Source: Hyposmocoma kahamanoa (lineage: Eukaryota; Arthropoda; Insecta; Lepidoptera; Cosmopterigidae). From it: 64,000 bases of DNA. Below, piece after piece: positions 1-10,899 of this stretch; within the stretch, counting starts at the first letter, position 1; each line of letters begins with the position of its first letter. The stretch is from assembly GCF_003589595.1 (NCBI RefSeq), contig NW_020653993.1, forward strand, positions 9,225,990 to 9,289,989. Reading direction: 5' to 3'. The notes beneath the pieces were generated by a model, which made no database searches, was not told where the DNA came from, and saw only the letters and a program-made list of their open reading frames with translations. The translations under genes were made by a program, and so were the position numbers.

Positions 1-172
1 TCCCAAAGATTCGCACGAAGCGTTACGCTTCCACATTTATATGGCGACTTGCTCCCTGAACGTTATAACTTGGGCCTTTTCAAGGCGAGAGTGAATTGGC
101 ATTAGCTAGGTGTGCATGCTTCATCGTCGACCTAATCGTCACTGTCCATCAGGTGAGATGGAGGTCAAATGC
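1..172 (+). mobile_element. LINE-L fragment: 3' end of reverse-transcriptase ORF plus 3' UTR
   Basis: The first ~110 bases read [14 protein letters not shown] then, after a break, ERYNLGLFKARVNWH and stop. This is the usual C-terminal tail of jockey/CR1-like LINE ORF2 proteins and also occurs at 33412-33845, 42312-42590 and 56720-57062. The window edge cuts it at the left. About 60 bases of 3' UTR follow (ATCGTCGACCTAATCGTCAC and a CATCAGGTGAGATGGAG end also seen inverted near 42330). It is dead. Family placement is by motif recognition only. Confidence 0.7.
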
Positions 173-175
173 GCA

Positions 176-690
176 CTTACATTTTATATTTTACATTTTA
201 TATAAAAAAAAAAGGTGCAGTCGCGTGCTTACATTGCGTTTGCTTCGCTGCTTAAATCACGCGTGTGTAACCGCTCGTAAGCATTTGCTGAGTATTTGTA
301 TTAGTTACTGCATTAGAAAATTTGGAATAAAAATTGATTTTGTTTGACTAATTTAGTAAATTAATAAAACGACTAAAATTTTCAATATCAGTTAAGTTCC
401 ACTATCCCAGTAAGACATTTGCAAGTGTCAAATAGTTGCTATCTTTTGAACTGGTTAAAGTGACTTAAAGGATTTTTGGTAGATCACGAAGGCGTGTCTT
501 ACTTGGTTTTTAAAGTTTCTAAATATCTGATAACACCTTAACGCTTCACGCCAGCTGATACAGACCGTCAAGAAGCACAAAATCACATATCTCAGTCACG
601 TGCTTCGACACGATAGACTGCTTTTGTAAATTGGTTTGCAGTTAATAACCTTTTTTTTGCAGTTAATAACCTGCTCCTTGATGAGAAAAA
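176..690. other. Non-coding AT-rich stretch
   Basis: No gene or recognisable repeat. The only local structure is a direct duplication of GCAGTTAATAACC (about 641-672) separated by a T-run. Confidence 0.5.
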
Positions 691-691
691 G

Positions 692-1390
692 AGAAAAAAA
701 CAAATTGCATGAAATTTACATTACCCAGTGTTAGATAGACGGACATAAACATTACAGCTAGAAACAATAAATTGAACCTAGTAGATACTGATACAGTTGT
801 ATTTCTAGGTATAACTTTAGCTGCTAAATTGCAATGGGGTCTATATATTTTAGGGTTATCAAATCTGCAGTGTAAGCGATAAAAAATACGAAAACTTTCA
901 GACGTCGACACAGCTACGGTTTAATAACATAGGCATTTTGCTTTGGGGTAACGCCGCCGATACTAATAGAATATTTGTCCTGCAGAAACGTGCGGTTAGG
1001 GCAATTTACAATCTAGTCCCCAGAGTGTCTGAGAGATAAGTTTACAGAGATTAACATTCGTCATTACACTAACGTCATAAGTACATTTATGAAAATGTTA
1101 TTTATGTTAAAAATATTTTTTTTTTAAGAAAAATAGTGACAGACGTAACATTAATACGAGGAATAAAAGTGAAGGAGCTGTTCTTGACAGTCGTGTTCAT
1201 AAAGTCTCAAATTCATTTAAAGGGCAATGTCTACGCTTCTATAATGATATTTTTAAATTTGCCATTTACGAAGTTTAAAACTACTTATTGTGAAACAAAA
1301 AGTTTCTAAAGATTATTATGCAACTTCTGCGTACTTGGACGACAAAAATCCGAGGTTGTGACCTTTAGCTCTTCGATCGAATCGATTTTT
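692..1390 (+). pseudogene. Degraded LINE reverse-transcriptase C-terminal region
   Basis: Broken reading frames carry landmarks of the region after the RT domain in jockey/CR1-like LINEs. In order they are VVFLGITLAAKLQWG (about 800-850), KIRKLSDVDTA (about 880-915), ILLWGNAADTNRIFVLQKRAVRAIYNL (about 958-1018), and fragments resembling the variable tail through DDKNPR (about 1330). Several stops and frameshifts show it is a fossil. Two small open frames here on either strand are by-products. Confidence 0.75.
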
Positions 1391-2084
1391 TTATAGGCCT
1401 ATTCTGTATACGGACATGGTAAGAATGTGTGTTTTGTCTATGTATTTGTAAAAATAAGCTAGTGTTATCAACTTTTGTTTGTATGAGATCATAGTGACAC
1501 ATCTTAATATTGCATTTGAGTGCACCTCTTTGCTGGTAGTATTACCCGCCGCCCCTCTAAAAGTGACACAAAGTTTTGTTCGAGAAATAACTGTAACAGC
1601 GCCTCCCGTCCTATATGCTCTAAGACTATGTGTGTGTCCATGGCACCCGCAACACAGTGTTTCCTTAGTCGGGGCTATAAAAAAATACTATGGGAGTATT
1701 CCGTTAAAAAATTATTTAAAAAAAAAGTCCCTTACTACGTTTTGCTCTGAGACAGACGAACTATCGTGTTTGAACTCATTACTTTGATCTAGACGAGTTA
1801 TTAGCTCTCAGATGGTAATTTTCTCGACTTTTTGGAGTATTCTGTTTTGTATTGCGGGTTTTATTAATTTCAAATGATGTTTTAATGTGGAAATCGAAGA
1901 CTGCATTGTTAACCTATTCCATTGGATGTATTATCTGACTTTCTCTTCAATTCGCTACAGCAAATAAAAGTTTACCTAACCAGTTTAGCTAAAATGTTAG
2001 GCATTTGATTATTATTATTGATATTCTACACCTTCTACTTATATACTTATATAAAATAAAAAAATTCTAAAGTAAGCACTACTG
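1391..2084. other. Mostly unannotated; contains a SINE-A tail scrap
   Basis: Apart from the SINE-A tail piece at about 1628-1675, nothing here resembles a gene or a repeat I recognise. Open frames at 1479-1787 and 1520-1750 run through the SINE scrap and lack coding character. Confidence 0.5.
1628..1675 (+). repeat. SINE-A 3'-part fragment
   Basis: The segment contains TGTGTGTCCATGGCACCCGC, a diverged ACACAGTGTTTCC and GGGGCTAT. These are the diagnostic 3' body of SINE-A. The tRNA-like head and (ATT) tail are absent. Confidence 0.7.
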
Positions 2085-2085
2085 T

Positions 2086-2252
2086 GTTCCGGTTTTGAAG
2101 GGTATAAGGGTGCTGGTGAAATTACGGGCACATGGGACTTATCAACTTAGGTATCAGGGTGACAGGCGCAGTCGCACTGCAATTGATACGGACAGGCGTG
2201 TTGCTTACCATCAGGCGCATGACTACTTCGTTCCGTCATTTAGTATAAAAAA
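2086..2252 (+). repeat. Rep-C copy with internal deletion
   Basis: It begins GTTCCGGTTTTGAAGGG, passes through a GGGCACATGGGACTTATCAA variant, GGGTGACAGGCGCAGT and GACAGGCGTGTTGCTTACC, and ends CCGTCATTTAGTATAAAAAA. The mid-part between the GCGCAGT block and the second CACTGCAA block is missing relative to the copy at 24480. An A-rich 3' end fits a retroposed LINE or SINE tail. Confidence 0.75.
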
Positions 2253-2429
2253 CCATATCAAAATATCGGGTACACTAGTTGTTCTAACAAATCCTACCCT
2301 TATATATAATATAATGAAGCCACGTATGGATGCAAAAGTGCTTGTATTAACCGATTTCCAAAAAGGAAAAAATATCTATCTATCTATCTATTTCAACTCT
2401 ATGTTTTTATTTATGTACGTTGCGCGTTA

Positions 2430-2590
2430 ATTTGTGAACCTAGTTCGATGATTCTTCTTTTGTTGGAAAAAGGGTACCTCAGTAGTGATCCTATTTAAAT
2501 TTGAAGTAAATATTAAACCTCTAAAAGTGGCAAACTAAGGGATGAATGACGTAAGAAGTGGTTTTTTTTATACTCTGTACTGAGATTATG
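2430..2590 (+). repeat. Rep-G fragment
   Basis: It carries TCGATGATTCTTCTTTTGTTGG, GGGTACCTCAGTAGTG and ATTTAAATTTGAAG, and ends in a T-rich GTTTTTTTTATACTCT. Related pieces lie at 10900-11500, 19600-19765, 31930-32060 and 40440-40615. The family type is unknown to me. Confidence 0.6.
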
Positions 2591-2832
2591 ACGTTAAAGT
2601 TATAAAAATAATATGAACTAAAAGAAACTAATTATGTATGTATACATAATGAAAAAAAATGAACACTACGCCACCTTAATTTTTAGAGCTGTTTTGTTTT
2701 TCTTTTGTTTTTTTCTATATTATTTTTTCACAAAATTCGTTTTTTGTTTTTTTTTTTCAAATTTTACTTTTTCTTTCTTTATTTTCAATAAGCATAATTT
2801 TATAAAAATAACAGAAGATCATTGCAGGTATC

Positions 2833-2962
2833 GAACGTGAAACTTTGTAACTCTCCTATTTAAGCATTAACAAGTTACTAATTTCGTTCGTAGAGTCTTT
2901 AAGCATCTCTCCTCAAAAGTTGCCATTTTGCACATATGGCCTCATTACAATAAGGGTCATCA
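2833..2962 (-). repeat. MITE-H 5' half, inverted
   Basis: Read on the minus strand it has the MITE-H order: terminal AAGGGTC variant, GCCATATGTGCAAAATGGCAA, AGGAGAGATGCTTAAAGACTC and TTAATGCTTAAATAGGAGAG. The other terminal inverted repeat is not evident. Confidence 0.6.
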
Positions 2963-2969
2963 TTATCAA

Positions 2970-3135
2970 TCCATTTACACATACCACCGCTTGGCTCTTC
3001 TAACGGGCTAGGGTTTAGGCGTTATTCGCTACTCTGACCTAATATGGGTAGGGGACTTCACATGTTTCTGAGTATTTTCTTTCGCCAAAAAGCTCATGAC
3101 AAATTTCAAATTAAATTTCCCACACAAATTCCGAG
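2970..3135 (-). repeat. Rep-M fragment (SINE-like, inverted)
   Basis: Minus-strand order: GAGTTTCTCGGAATTTGTGTG, AAATTTAATTTGAAATTTG, CATGAGCTTTTTGGCGAAAG, then CATGTGAAGTCCCC. This is the body of Rep-M as at 52381-52620. No intact Pol III box is visible in this copy. Confidence 0.6.
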
Positions 3136-4029
3136 AAACTCTCAGTCAAACCATTAAAAGCTAAACGGATAGAGCGTATTTTGCTATGGCAGTTAGACGC
3201 ACGCTCAACACGATGAAATTCGTATCGAATAAATGCGCCCTAGGCTACTACGGCTTTTTTTACACAACACTGTAATACAACGAGCTTGCTATATTAAAAG
3301 ATGCGTTTAATTGTAGATACTACCTCTGCTCGAACTCGAACTTTTCCCGTAGTAGACGCCCCAGCGGGTCGAGAGCCAGCGACACGGCTTTATTTGAGAA
3401 TTTATTTTTTTACTAACGAAGTTAAAGTCGTTTTAAAAATATATATCGTACAGTATACGTATTATATTTAGATCAGTTGATATAAAAAAAAAATCATTGG
3501 TAATCATGTAAAGTACCTATTGAATAATAGGTTTCTTTTAAAATTTCGAGGTAAGTTCGTGTTATTTTCTGTATTTTCTGTAATACCTGGTAGGTCTATT
3601 TACGTTGGTAGGTAGATAACTTCATATAAAAAAATTGCATTCAGACTCAACGGACCTACGATTACAATTTCGACTGGTATTAATTAGTTGTCAACAGCTC
3701 TGTTGATTTGGCAAAATCTTTCCGGCTCTGCTGCGAAATCCGGCGAAAAAGGTGGGACGTGATCAATACGTCAACGCATGCATTATGGCATAAATTACGA
3801 TATATTTCTACTGCAACCTGATATCCCGCTGCTGTCTTATATGGCAACAATCGAAAATTGATCGCTCAGGTGGTGTTGCGGGTTATAATAACGTATTGTG
3901 TCCGCCATATTAATAATTTAATAACGTCATATATTTTGTAACACTAGCAGGTTTCGTAATATGAATCTGTCGACGTCTCATTTTTCAATATCGGTTGTGT
4001 GTAGGTAACATAGATTTTCGTAACGTTGT
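3136..4029. other. No recognisable feature
   Basis: AT-rich sequence with a short (TA)-rich patch near 3440. Nothing supports a gene, RNA or known repeat on either strand. Confidence 0.5.
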
Positions 4030-4705
4030 TGGTAAGAATAAAGTCACATGTGGTCATACGTGAAAAGTGCTTTTAACACGTGATAGTTATAAAAATAATA
4101 GGAACAATATGAAACAAATTATGTAAGTAGATATATTGCACTGCTATTACAATAGTGTTGTAACTCAAAACATGTGAATTTCAAAATTATATTCGCAGTG
4201 CTACTTACAATAGCGTCGTAACTCAAAATTGTGGCATTATCATATATATATAAACATTATATACTAAGCATCTAAGGGTAACGAAATATAGATTTCTCAT
4301 AGACGGTGCTACGGCTAAAAAGTCGTTGAAAAAGCTAAATTCGGTGGTTCGTTCCGTCGCTTAGTTGGTATAGCGTCTGGCACGGTGTGCTAGAAGACGT
4401 CGGTTCGAATCCGGCCGGATCGAAGGAATTTTTGTCTGAGTGTTCGATCTTTGTATTTAATAATTATAATATGAAATTATTTCTTCCCTTTTCTTTTCCC
4501 TTTCATCGATTTTGAACTTTATGAACACGTTTTGACTTAATACGCTGTTGTATTAACAGTGCGAATCATGAGAAATTTTATAATTTCTCTATTTAAACAT
4601 AAAAAAGTTTTCGACTAATTTTTTTCGTAGATTCTTCAAACTCTCCAGAAAAGTTTTCATTTTACAGATGTGGCCTTCTTATATCAAGGGTGCGTTTTTA
4701 ATATT
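4030..4705 (-). repeat. MITE-H copy split by SINE-B and tandem short repeats
   Basis: The left part (4030-4135) has AGTCACATGTGGTCATACGTG and AATTATGTAAGTA. The right part (4570-4705) has TAAATTTCTC, AGACTCTTC-type sequence, TTCATTTTACAGATGTGGCC and AAGGGTGCG. These are the two halves of an inverted MITE-H. Between them sit a near-tandem pair of CTRYTTACAATAGYGTYGTAACTCAAAA units (about 4140-4235) and a SINE-B (4265-4475). Confidence 0.55.
4265..4475 (+). repeat. SINE-B copy
   Basis: It contains ATTTCTCATAGACGGTGCTA, AAAAAGTCGTTGAAAAAG, the tRNA-like box A region CGCTTAGTTGGTATAGCG, box B GGTTCGAATCC and a tail GTTCGATCTTTGTATTTAAT. It is a tRNA-derived SINE and not a tRNA gene, because flanking acceptor arms do not pair and the same unit recurs at 23258, 36203 and 59557. 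Confidence 0.8.
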
Positions 4706-5410
4706 AAATGTTACCTATATAATAAAGGTTCAGTATAAAAATCTATCAACACGATAGCATTATGACAATATGATTATAGTTTTATATAAGTTATGTATTT
4801 ACTATTCAGTGATAGTTTTATTGGAGCTAGTCGTGAAATGTCATAAAACTCTTGTCATAAAGTTTCACCGAAAGGGTGATAAAAGAAAGTGCACAAGCTG
4901 AGATTCTTATTTATTTATTTATCTTTTTTTCTACAAATACTCGTGTAAGTAACTCCAGATAGTAACATTTTGAAATGAATATCTCACTGTTAATACAATA
5001 GTGTATTAACTGAAAAAGTGTATTTTTTTTAAATCGATGAAAAACGAATTACTCACTTCTCGTGAAAGGTTATTAAAAGGTATGTATAAGTTAAAGTTTA
5101 TTACAGACATCTAAATAATCCTACTTGCCACATATATTTACAAATAAAAAAGGAAAAGATAATTTAATATTTTTGAGTAAAGACTGTTTTGTCCAGAACT
5201 AGCTCACGAAAAATTTGTCTTATTTTGAGTTAAGTAGATATTATATTTTAAGTTTCTTCACAACAATATCCTAACGACGATTTTATTGACGTGTAGAGAA
5301 TTAAAATTCTACGTTCTGCAATAGTATAATTTTGAATTTCACATATTTTGAGTTATAGCACTATTGTAATAGCAGTGAGATATGAATAAGTAAAGTTCTT
5401 CTTTGTACTT
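4706..5410. other. Unannotated AT-rich sequence with short inverted motif
   Basis: No gene. CACTGTTAATACAATAGTG at about 4985 and its inverted relative near 5345 (TAGCACTATTGTAATAGCAGTG) suggest the two ends of a degraded foldback element of about 380 bp related to the tandem unit at 4140. Confidence 0.35.
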
Positions 5411-5413
5411 TAG

Positions 5414-5590
5414 AAAAAAATTAAGTGACGGGACGAATAAGCCGTGTGCTCGGTGGTAATTGACACGTTTGGCCATAGCAGATGCAGTGCCACTCAGAGT
5501 TTTAAATCGCAAAGATCTGAGGGGCTCTGCCGCTGCACCCGTCATCCTGAGACATAAATTGGCATGTCCTATGTGCCTGTAACTCATTTT
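5414..5590 (-). repeat. Rep-C copy, inverted
   Basis: The segment is the reverse complement of the Rep-C 3' half: TAAGTGACGGGACGAA, TGGCCATAGCAGATGCAGTGC, TTTAAATCGCAAAGATCTGAGG, CATCCTGAGACATAAATT. It is truncated at the 5' side. The open frame across it is a by-product. Confidence 0.75.
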
Positions 5591-5964
5591 GGCTTACCGT
5601 CCACTTGGCAACATAAAAAATTTCAACGCCCTAATTGAAAACTCTTATTTTTTTATATCAACACAAAAAAAATATGTATTTTATTTGTAAATAAGCACAC
5701 TACGTCTCCCGCTCAGATTAGCTTTCCTCTACCTTTAAAGGTTGTCGGAAGAGATCGCTTTTAGCAATAAGACAGCTTTTACCGACATTAGTTTTAAGTT
5801 GGTTATGTGGGTACTATTCTTGTGTGTGCGAACAAAGTGTATATCTATCTATCTATATTCGTAGTGTAGTTTATGCGAATATAGTATCTCAGGTTTTTTT
5901 TCAAATGCAGTAGTACCCCCGGGACAGTAGGGACCATTTTGGGAAACTATGCTTTAACTATTTG
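5591..5964. other. No recognisable feature
   Basis: AT-rich spacer with a short CTAT run near 5840. Nothing further is supported. Confidence 0.5.
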
Positions 5965-6140
5965 GTGGCAGAAATAGGTAAGGTGGCAGCACTACCACCG
6001 ACGAGGTTCTTTCACAAGGCGCTCTACTGCTACTAACAAAAAACGTAATCGACTTATTTTCGTTCTTAGAATCTTTAAACCTCTCTCGTGATAGGTTGCC
6101 TATTTGCAGATGTGACTTATTACAAAAGCTAGTGCAGGTA
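5965..6140 (-). repeat. Rep-C 5' piece followed by MITE-H piece, both inverted
   Basis: 5965-6035 is the inverted 5' block of Rep-C (GGTGGCAGAAATAGGTAAGGTGGCAG, then CTCTACTGCTACTA). 6036-6140 continues with inverted MITE-H (AATCTTTAAACCTCTCTCG, TTGCAGATGTG). The junction shows that one repeat was broken by the other. Confidence 0.6.
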
Positions 6141-6454
6141 TGAAAACGTGATATATGACGATCTTCCAACAGAAGTCACTATAACCACAAACGTGTTCCA
6201 TTAAAATCTAGAATAACACTTTTACTTGCGGTTTGAATTTTGCGGTCTCTAGATGACACGCGTGATCGAATATCAGCTCCAACTACACGTTACTTCTTGT
6301 TCGGAATATGATAGCGAAATGTAGAAAGTGAAAATGAAAAACTACTTGTATTACTAATTATTTTGTTTTTCGCTTAAGCCTCAATTTATATAGAGGCGGA
6401 ACGGAATGGAACAGAATCTTTCTTGCGATATTACGATATTGAATGAACTTTATA

Positions 6455-6835
6455 CGAGCCTAAAGTCCCGTCGCGCGTTTTCCGCGGAATTCTCGCATCA
6501 GAAAGGAAAGCGCTTAGTGCGAATAAGTGGAATATCAACGACATAGAATGGAGTGCTCCGGATCTTTTAGTCGACCGAAGGAGGAACGGTGAGGGTGGAA
6601 CTAAGTTGAAAAGTTCCTGCGCACACTCCCCGAAAGTATCCGATAGAAAACCGACAAGCGGGCTACTTTTCTGCGATGGTGGAGATTTTGTAGCTTCGAC
6701 TCCACAAGAGAATTGTTGTTAATAAGTCTCTTTGCTTTTCGCTCCACGGAGTCCAAGGCAGCTAACTGGTAATGGGCAGAGCCGTTCCAAAGGTGGCAGC
6801 AGTACTCCATACACGATCGAACTTGTGCTTTATAC
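6455..6835 (-). pseudogene. LINE-L reverse-transcriptase C-terminus
   Basis: On the minus strand an open segment reads RMEYCCHLWNGSA, LAALDSVERKAKRLIN, RKVARLSVFYRIL, then after a break ELFNLVPPSPFLLRSTKRSGALHS. These are standard landmarks of the region after the RT catalytic domain in jockey/R1-like LINEs. The element is 5'-truncated and frameshifted. 43870-44245 is a close relative, with nearly the same sequence from CGCACACTCCCCGAAA to GGAATATCAACGAC. Confidence 0.85.
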
Positions 6836-7325
6836 TATTGTTAATGAAATATATAAATAAATTTAAAAAAACTTAGTAGCTTAAAATTATTCAGTCAATT
6901 GTTGTTTTAGTCTTAAGTATTAGATTTTAGTGTGTATAGTGAGTCAATTTAATTAATAAACGTATTTATTTCTTCTTCGTCTCTCTTTCTAAAATGAAAT
7001 AAAAAGATTGATTAGGGCATCTTGTTATTTCATCAGTGAAGTTTCGCTACTGATATGGTAAGAAAAAATACCAAACCTCATGCAACATTACAATAAAAAA
7101 TTAAAAGTAAATAATGAATAGCGTACACTATCGAATCTTTTGAATAAATTAATCAATCAAACGATTAATATCGATTTGGAATCGGTGACGCATTAAAGAG
7201 CAGTAAGGCGTGATCATTAATCAATGGATTATTTATGTTTAATTTTTGTTTAACATATTACACTTAATTTGTTTTAAATGCTTGTAAATAAAGTGCTTTT
7301 TCGCGTAGCAAAAAGTTCATTTTTT
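6836..7325. other. No recognisable feature
   Basis: AT-rich intergenic sequence. No repeat or gene recognised. Confidence 0.5.
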
Positions 7326-7756
7326 TAGTAGCAGTAGCAGAGTTCGTCCACGGAAGTACTGCCACCTTACTTATTTCTGCCGCCAAGCAGTAATATGAGC
7401 ATTGAGCAGTGAGAAATTACAGGGACATGGGACTTGTAAACTTATGTCTCAGGGTGACGGGCGCAGTGGCAGTGCTCCTGATCTTTTTGCGCTTTTGTGC
7501 ACCTTCCGAATACAAATCTAGAAAACTCGGACCCACGGATGTCGCTTGTGCTTCTAAGGCCGATTCGAATACGAGAAGATACGAATATCGCTTGTACACC
7601 TAAAGATAAAATGACACTTGGGACACCTGTGACATTTCGGATCGTTATTTCTCGGATTCGGAACTGACACGAATCGTACGTAGTGCTCTTATGGACAGGC
7701 GTGTCGCTTACCACCAGGCGCACGACTTGTTCGCCCCAGCACTTGGTATTATATAA
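7326..7756 (+). repeat. Rep-C copy with ~185-bp foreign centre
   Basis: The 5' part (GTAGCAGTAGCAGAGTTCG, CTGCCGCCAAGCAGTAATATG, GGACATGGGACTTGTAAAC) and 3' part (TGCTCTTATGGACAGGCGTG, TCGCTTACCACCAGGCGCAC, TTGGTATTATATAAAAAA) are good Rep-C. The central 7497-7683 does not match other copies. Three overlapping open frames here are accidental. Confidence 0.75.
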
Positions 7757-8501
7757 AAAAGAAATTCAAGTAATGATTGATACCGTACAATAGTTTTGTA
7801 TTATTATGGACACAGAGGCCGTCTCCTTCTTCTTTTAAATGTTATGGCCAGATACAAAGGTCGAACAAACAGGACAGTCGGACTGTCAAACGGATGGACA
7901 GGCATGCTACTAGGCATGGACTATTTTTTTTTTAAAACAATGTTCGGACAAGGAACATTGTGAAATGTCTGAATAAAATAGCGATAAATTAAGTTGACAC
8001 TTCCATGCTCAGTAACTACCATATTCTAACAGTTAATTACTACTTTAACCGAGCAGTTGTTTTAATGCAACGTCTTTCAACTGTCAAGCTTTCGGATTAT
8101 GTAATGAGACAGTAAGTAAGGTGGGTAATGGAGATATATTATGTTACGAAATTTTCAAATTTAATCTAATCTAAATAACACCTACTTACATGACATGATA
8201 TAATGAAAAGGAAATTAAGTACCATACATAGAATGAAATATACGGTATGAAAAATACAGAATAAAGAATATATATATATATATATAATTTACCTTAAATC
8301 CTATGCGAGTGTAAACTTGTTGAAGGCTGAGGTTGAGAATACGATTTGCAATACAATTCATCACAACATGGTATTAAAAGTTACTCAAAATGAATTCGTT
8401 AAAAGATTAAATTTGTGTATCCAAGAAAATGGAGCTCATTTCGAGCAACTAATTAGTTAGATTACCATTTTTTCTGTTTTATTAAAATATGTTAAGATTT
8501 C
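7757..8501. other. No gene; (TA) microsatellite at 8269-8287
   Basis: AT-rich sequence. A perfect TA run of about nine units is present. Nothing else is recognised. Confidence 0.5.
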
Positions 8502-8891
8502 ATGTTTTTTTTTCATTTAATGAACCAATTTTGTGAGAGAGATTTTATTCTGATAATTAACCCTGTCGATCGATGCAATAAAAGTGCAGGGAGCATTTTT
8601 TTCAGATTAAAGCGGGTTCGATTCCCGCGTGTTGCTAGAAATTTTCGAAAATCTATGAATGTAATTTTATTTCTTTTAAAAAATAAAGGAACGTTTCCTA
8701 TAAGTAAAAATTTCTATCTCCAGTATTTAGAATACTTTCCTTCCAGGTGGCGTTACAATATATTAAATCATGGGATATTTTCATTGATGGGTAATGTAAA
8801 AATTACGAAATTTCAAAATAAAAAAGAGTTCCTGAATTTTAGGGCACCGAAATCAGAAAACTATCTACCTAAGACAGATAATCGTAATTAA
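8502..8891 (+). other. Orphan 129-codon open frame, doubtful
   Basis: An uninterrupted frame from ATG to TAA gives a basic, Phe/Asn/Lys-rich product with no motif, signal peptide or membrane span that I recognise. Its middle contains GCGGGTTCGATTCCCGCG, a box-B-like palindrome of the kind found in SINE heads. A repeat origin is therefore at least as likely as a gene. The composition looks like AT-rich intergenic sequence. Confidence 0.15.
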
Positions 8892-9980
8892 TTAAAATTT
8901 ATGTCCACTTTGTTATAGAGCACGTCAGTTATGGTCATTTTATATTACATATGCAGAATTTCAAAAATAAATCACTAAACGAAGTAGAATCTACATTATA
9001 AGGTCGACACAAACACCGTATAACAGAGTTAAAGGCCTCCTAAAATAAAAAGGAAAAAGTAGAAATCTCCACGTAAAAAACGTAGAAAACTTGCTATAAC
9101 TATAAAAAACACCAATCAAGAATCACCATAAATATTTATTAATTAATGATGAATTTTTGTTTCTAAAAATTTAATATAGAAAATAAATATCTTGATGATC
9201 ACAGTATGAAGTTTGTAATGTCTGATTTCGGTGGTTTAAAAATGTCATTGTTTGCTGGGAATCCAGTTTTAAATGTAAAAAGAACCACCAGTGCAGTCAG
9301 GCAATTTAGCTCCGCTTAGAGAAATTCCTATTTCGATGCGACGCTAATGTCAGCATCTTTCCGTAAGTTACGTAATAGTTAAACAAAGTCCTTTAGTTCA
9401 GTTGCGAATGTAAATCACAAATTAAGCGGTACACCGCAGCTTTCGCCATATTTGAGTCTACTCAATGCTTGATATTGCACTTTTAAAATTTCCAGCTAAT
9501 GTACAATGTCCTTACTCTCCTTTCCAAGTTATTTTACAACCCAACGCAATTATACTATTTAGCTGGACAACCAGTTTACTATTTTGTAAACATCTCTAGA
9601 CAGTGTTTATGTTTCGATAGTCATCGGATTTCTACCAGTTGCCGATCAATCAATCCTGATGACCCGGGTCGGTCATAACACACGCGTAATATGATCATAA
9701 ATGCGTTATCGAACAAATGAACGACTCAAACAAACAGTGTAAAGCGTGAGATGGACAACCGGGATAAAATAAAAGGAACCGGGGGTAAGTGAACGAGACA
9801 ACAATAATATTATCAGTTGCAGACTGAGTGTGATGTGAATTTTTGAAAAACCTCTACAATTTAAATTCCAATTTTGCGAGCATGACCCGCGCAGCGTCAA
9901 ACAAGAATGATTGATCTTTAGAGGCTCGCGTCGCGCGTGTTACCGACTTTTTTTTTCTTTTTGAGTTACCGTTCGAACAA
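8892..9980. other. No recognisable feature
   Basis: AT-rich sequence with no supported gene. The open frame at 9706-9900 on the minus strand shows no coding signature. Confidence 0.5.
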
Positions 9981-9983
9981 TTA

Positions 9984-10159
9984 AGGGTCGTATTCTAGAA
10001 CTCTACTCAATGCTCAAGTCAAGACTTGAGTACGATTCAAAGCACTAGAAATCATACTCAAGTCCTTGCCATTAGAGTCGTATTTCCAGTGCTTGAAATC
10101 ATACTCAAGTCTGCTCAAATCCTGACTTGAGCATTGAGTACAGTTCTTGAATACGACCC
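9984..10159. mobile_element. MITE-F copy 1, foldback with TTA target duplication
   Basis: The terminal inverted repeats run GGGTCGTATTCTAGAACTCT and its near-perfect complement at the right end, continuing through ACTCAATGCTCAAGTC. The centre is itself internally palindromic (ACTTGAGTATGATTTC-type units). TTA stands at 9981-9983 and at 10160-10162. With copies at 36865 and 59248, a 3-bp TWA duplication is consistent with a PIF/Harbinger-type non-autonomous element. Confidence 0.8.
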
Positions 10160-10384
10160 TTAGATTCGATTGAACAGGATCGACACAGCTCCACTTGATG
10201 CAGACCGGACGCATTTAATCAACTAGGAAATATATTGTTCTGAAGTTTACAACTGTACAATATAGACTATTACCTGAACTTTCATAGATTTCTCACAGGT
10301 AGCGCTATGGCAAAAACAGTGGTCAAAAAACAAAAACAAAGATCTGCAACAAATATATAGAAAAATTAAGAAGCAGGTTCTTGT

Positions 10385-10832
10385 CGGTGTAGCCTCCTCC
10401 ACCGCTCACGGTTTGTGGCCTGTCCCTTGACCTCTCTATAGCTGCTTACTTTGATCTTGATTGAGTGCTCTGAAGAGTTATTCAACCTTATCCCTTCCTC
10501 TCCTTTCCATCAGCGGACCACCCGTGCCGGACTGCGTTGCCATAGTTGGACGGTCAGTTCAATACCGTCCCGCACTAAAAAGTTTGGCAATTCGTTCTTA
10601 TGCCGAACCATCAAATTGTGGAACCAACTCCCGGCGCATGTATTCCCTCCCCTCTATAACATCGGATCCTTCAAACGTAGTGTGAAGAAGCATTTGGCCA
10701 GACCGGCAAAATGATAGTGACGGAGTGAAGATATTTGTATTTTCCATCCGTTACTCTCATCTCTGGACTGTATTCGCACTTTCCATCAGGCGCGGTGCAG
10801 TCATTTTGCCGAGTCACAATAAAAAAAAAAAA
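10385..10832 (+). pseudogene. LINE 3' end: RT C-terminus, 3' UTR and poly(A)
   Basis: From 10451 the plus strand reads ECSEELFNLIPSSPF, TVSSIPSRTKKFGNSFLCR, IKLWNQLPAHVFP, YNIGSFKRSVKKHL, then stop at about 10712. This is a conserved C-terminal signature of jockey/R1-like ORF2. A ~105-bp 3' UTR ends in GTCACAATAAAAAAAAA at about 10832. The codons before 10451 are frameshifted. Confidence 0.85.
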
Positions 10833-10899
10833 AAATCTTCTTTATTTGTTCACTATACGCTATTCTTGGTCTTCCCATCGTCTTCATTTCCCTTATATT

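Noticed and set aside
4355..4432. Possible tRNA gene in SINE-B
   Set aside because: Flanking sequence is shared by dispersed copies and the acceptor arms do not match.
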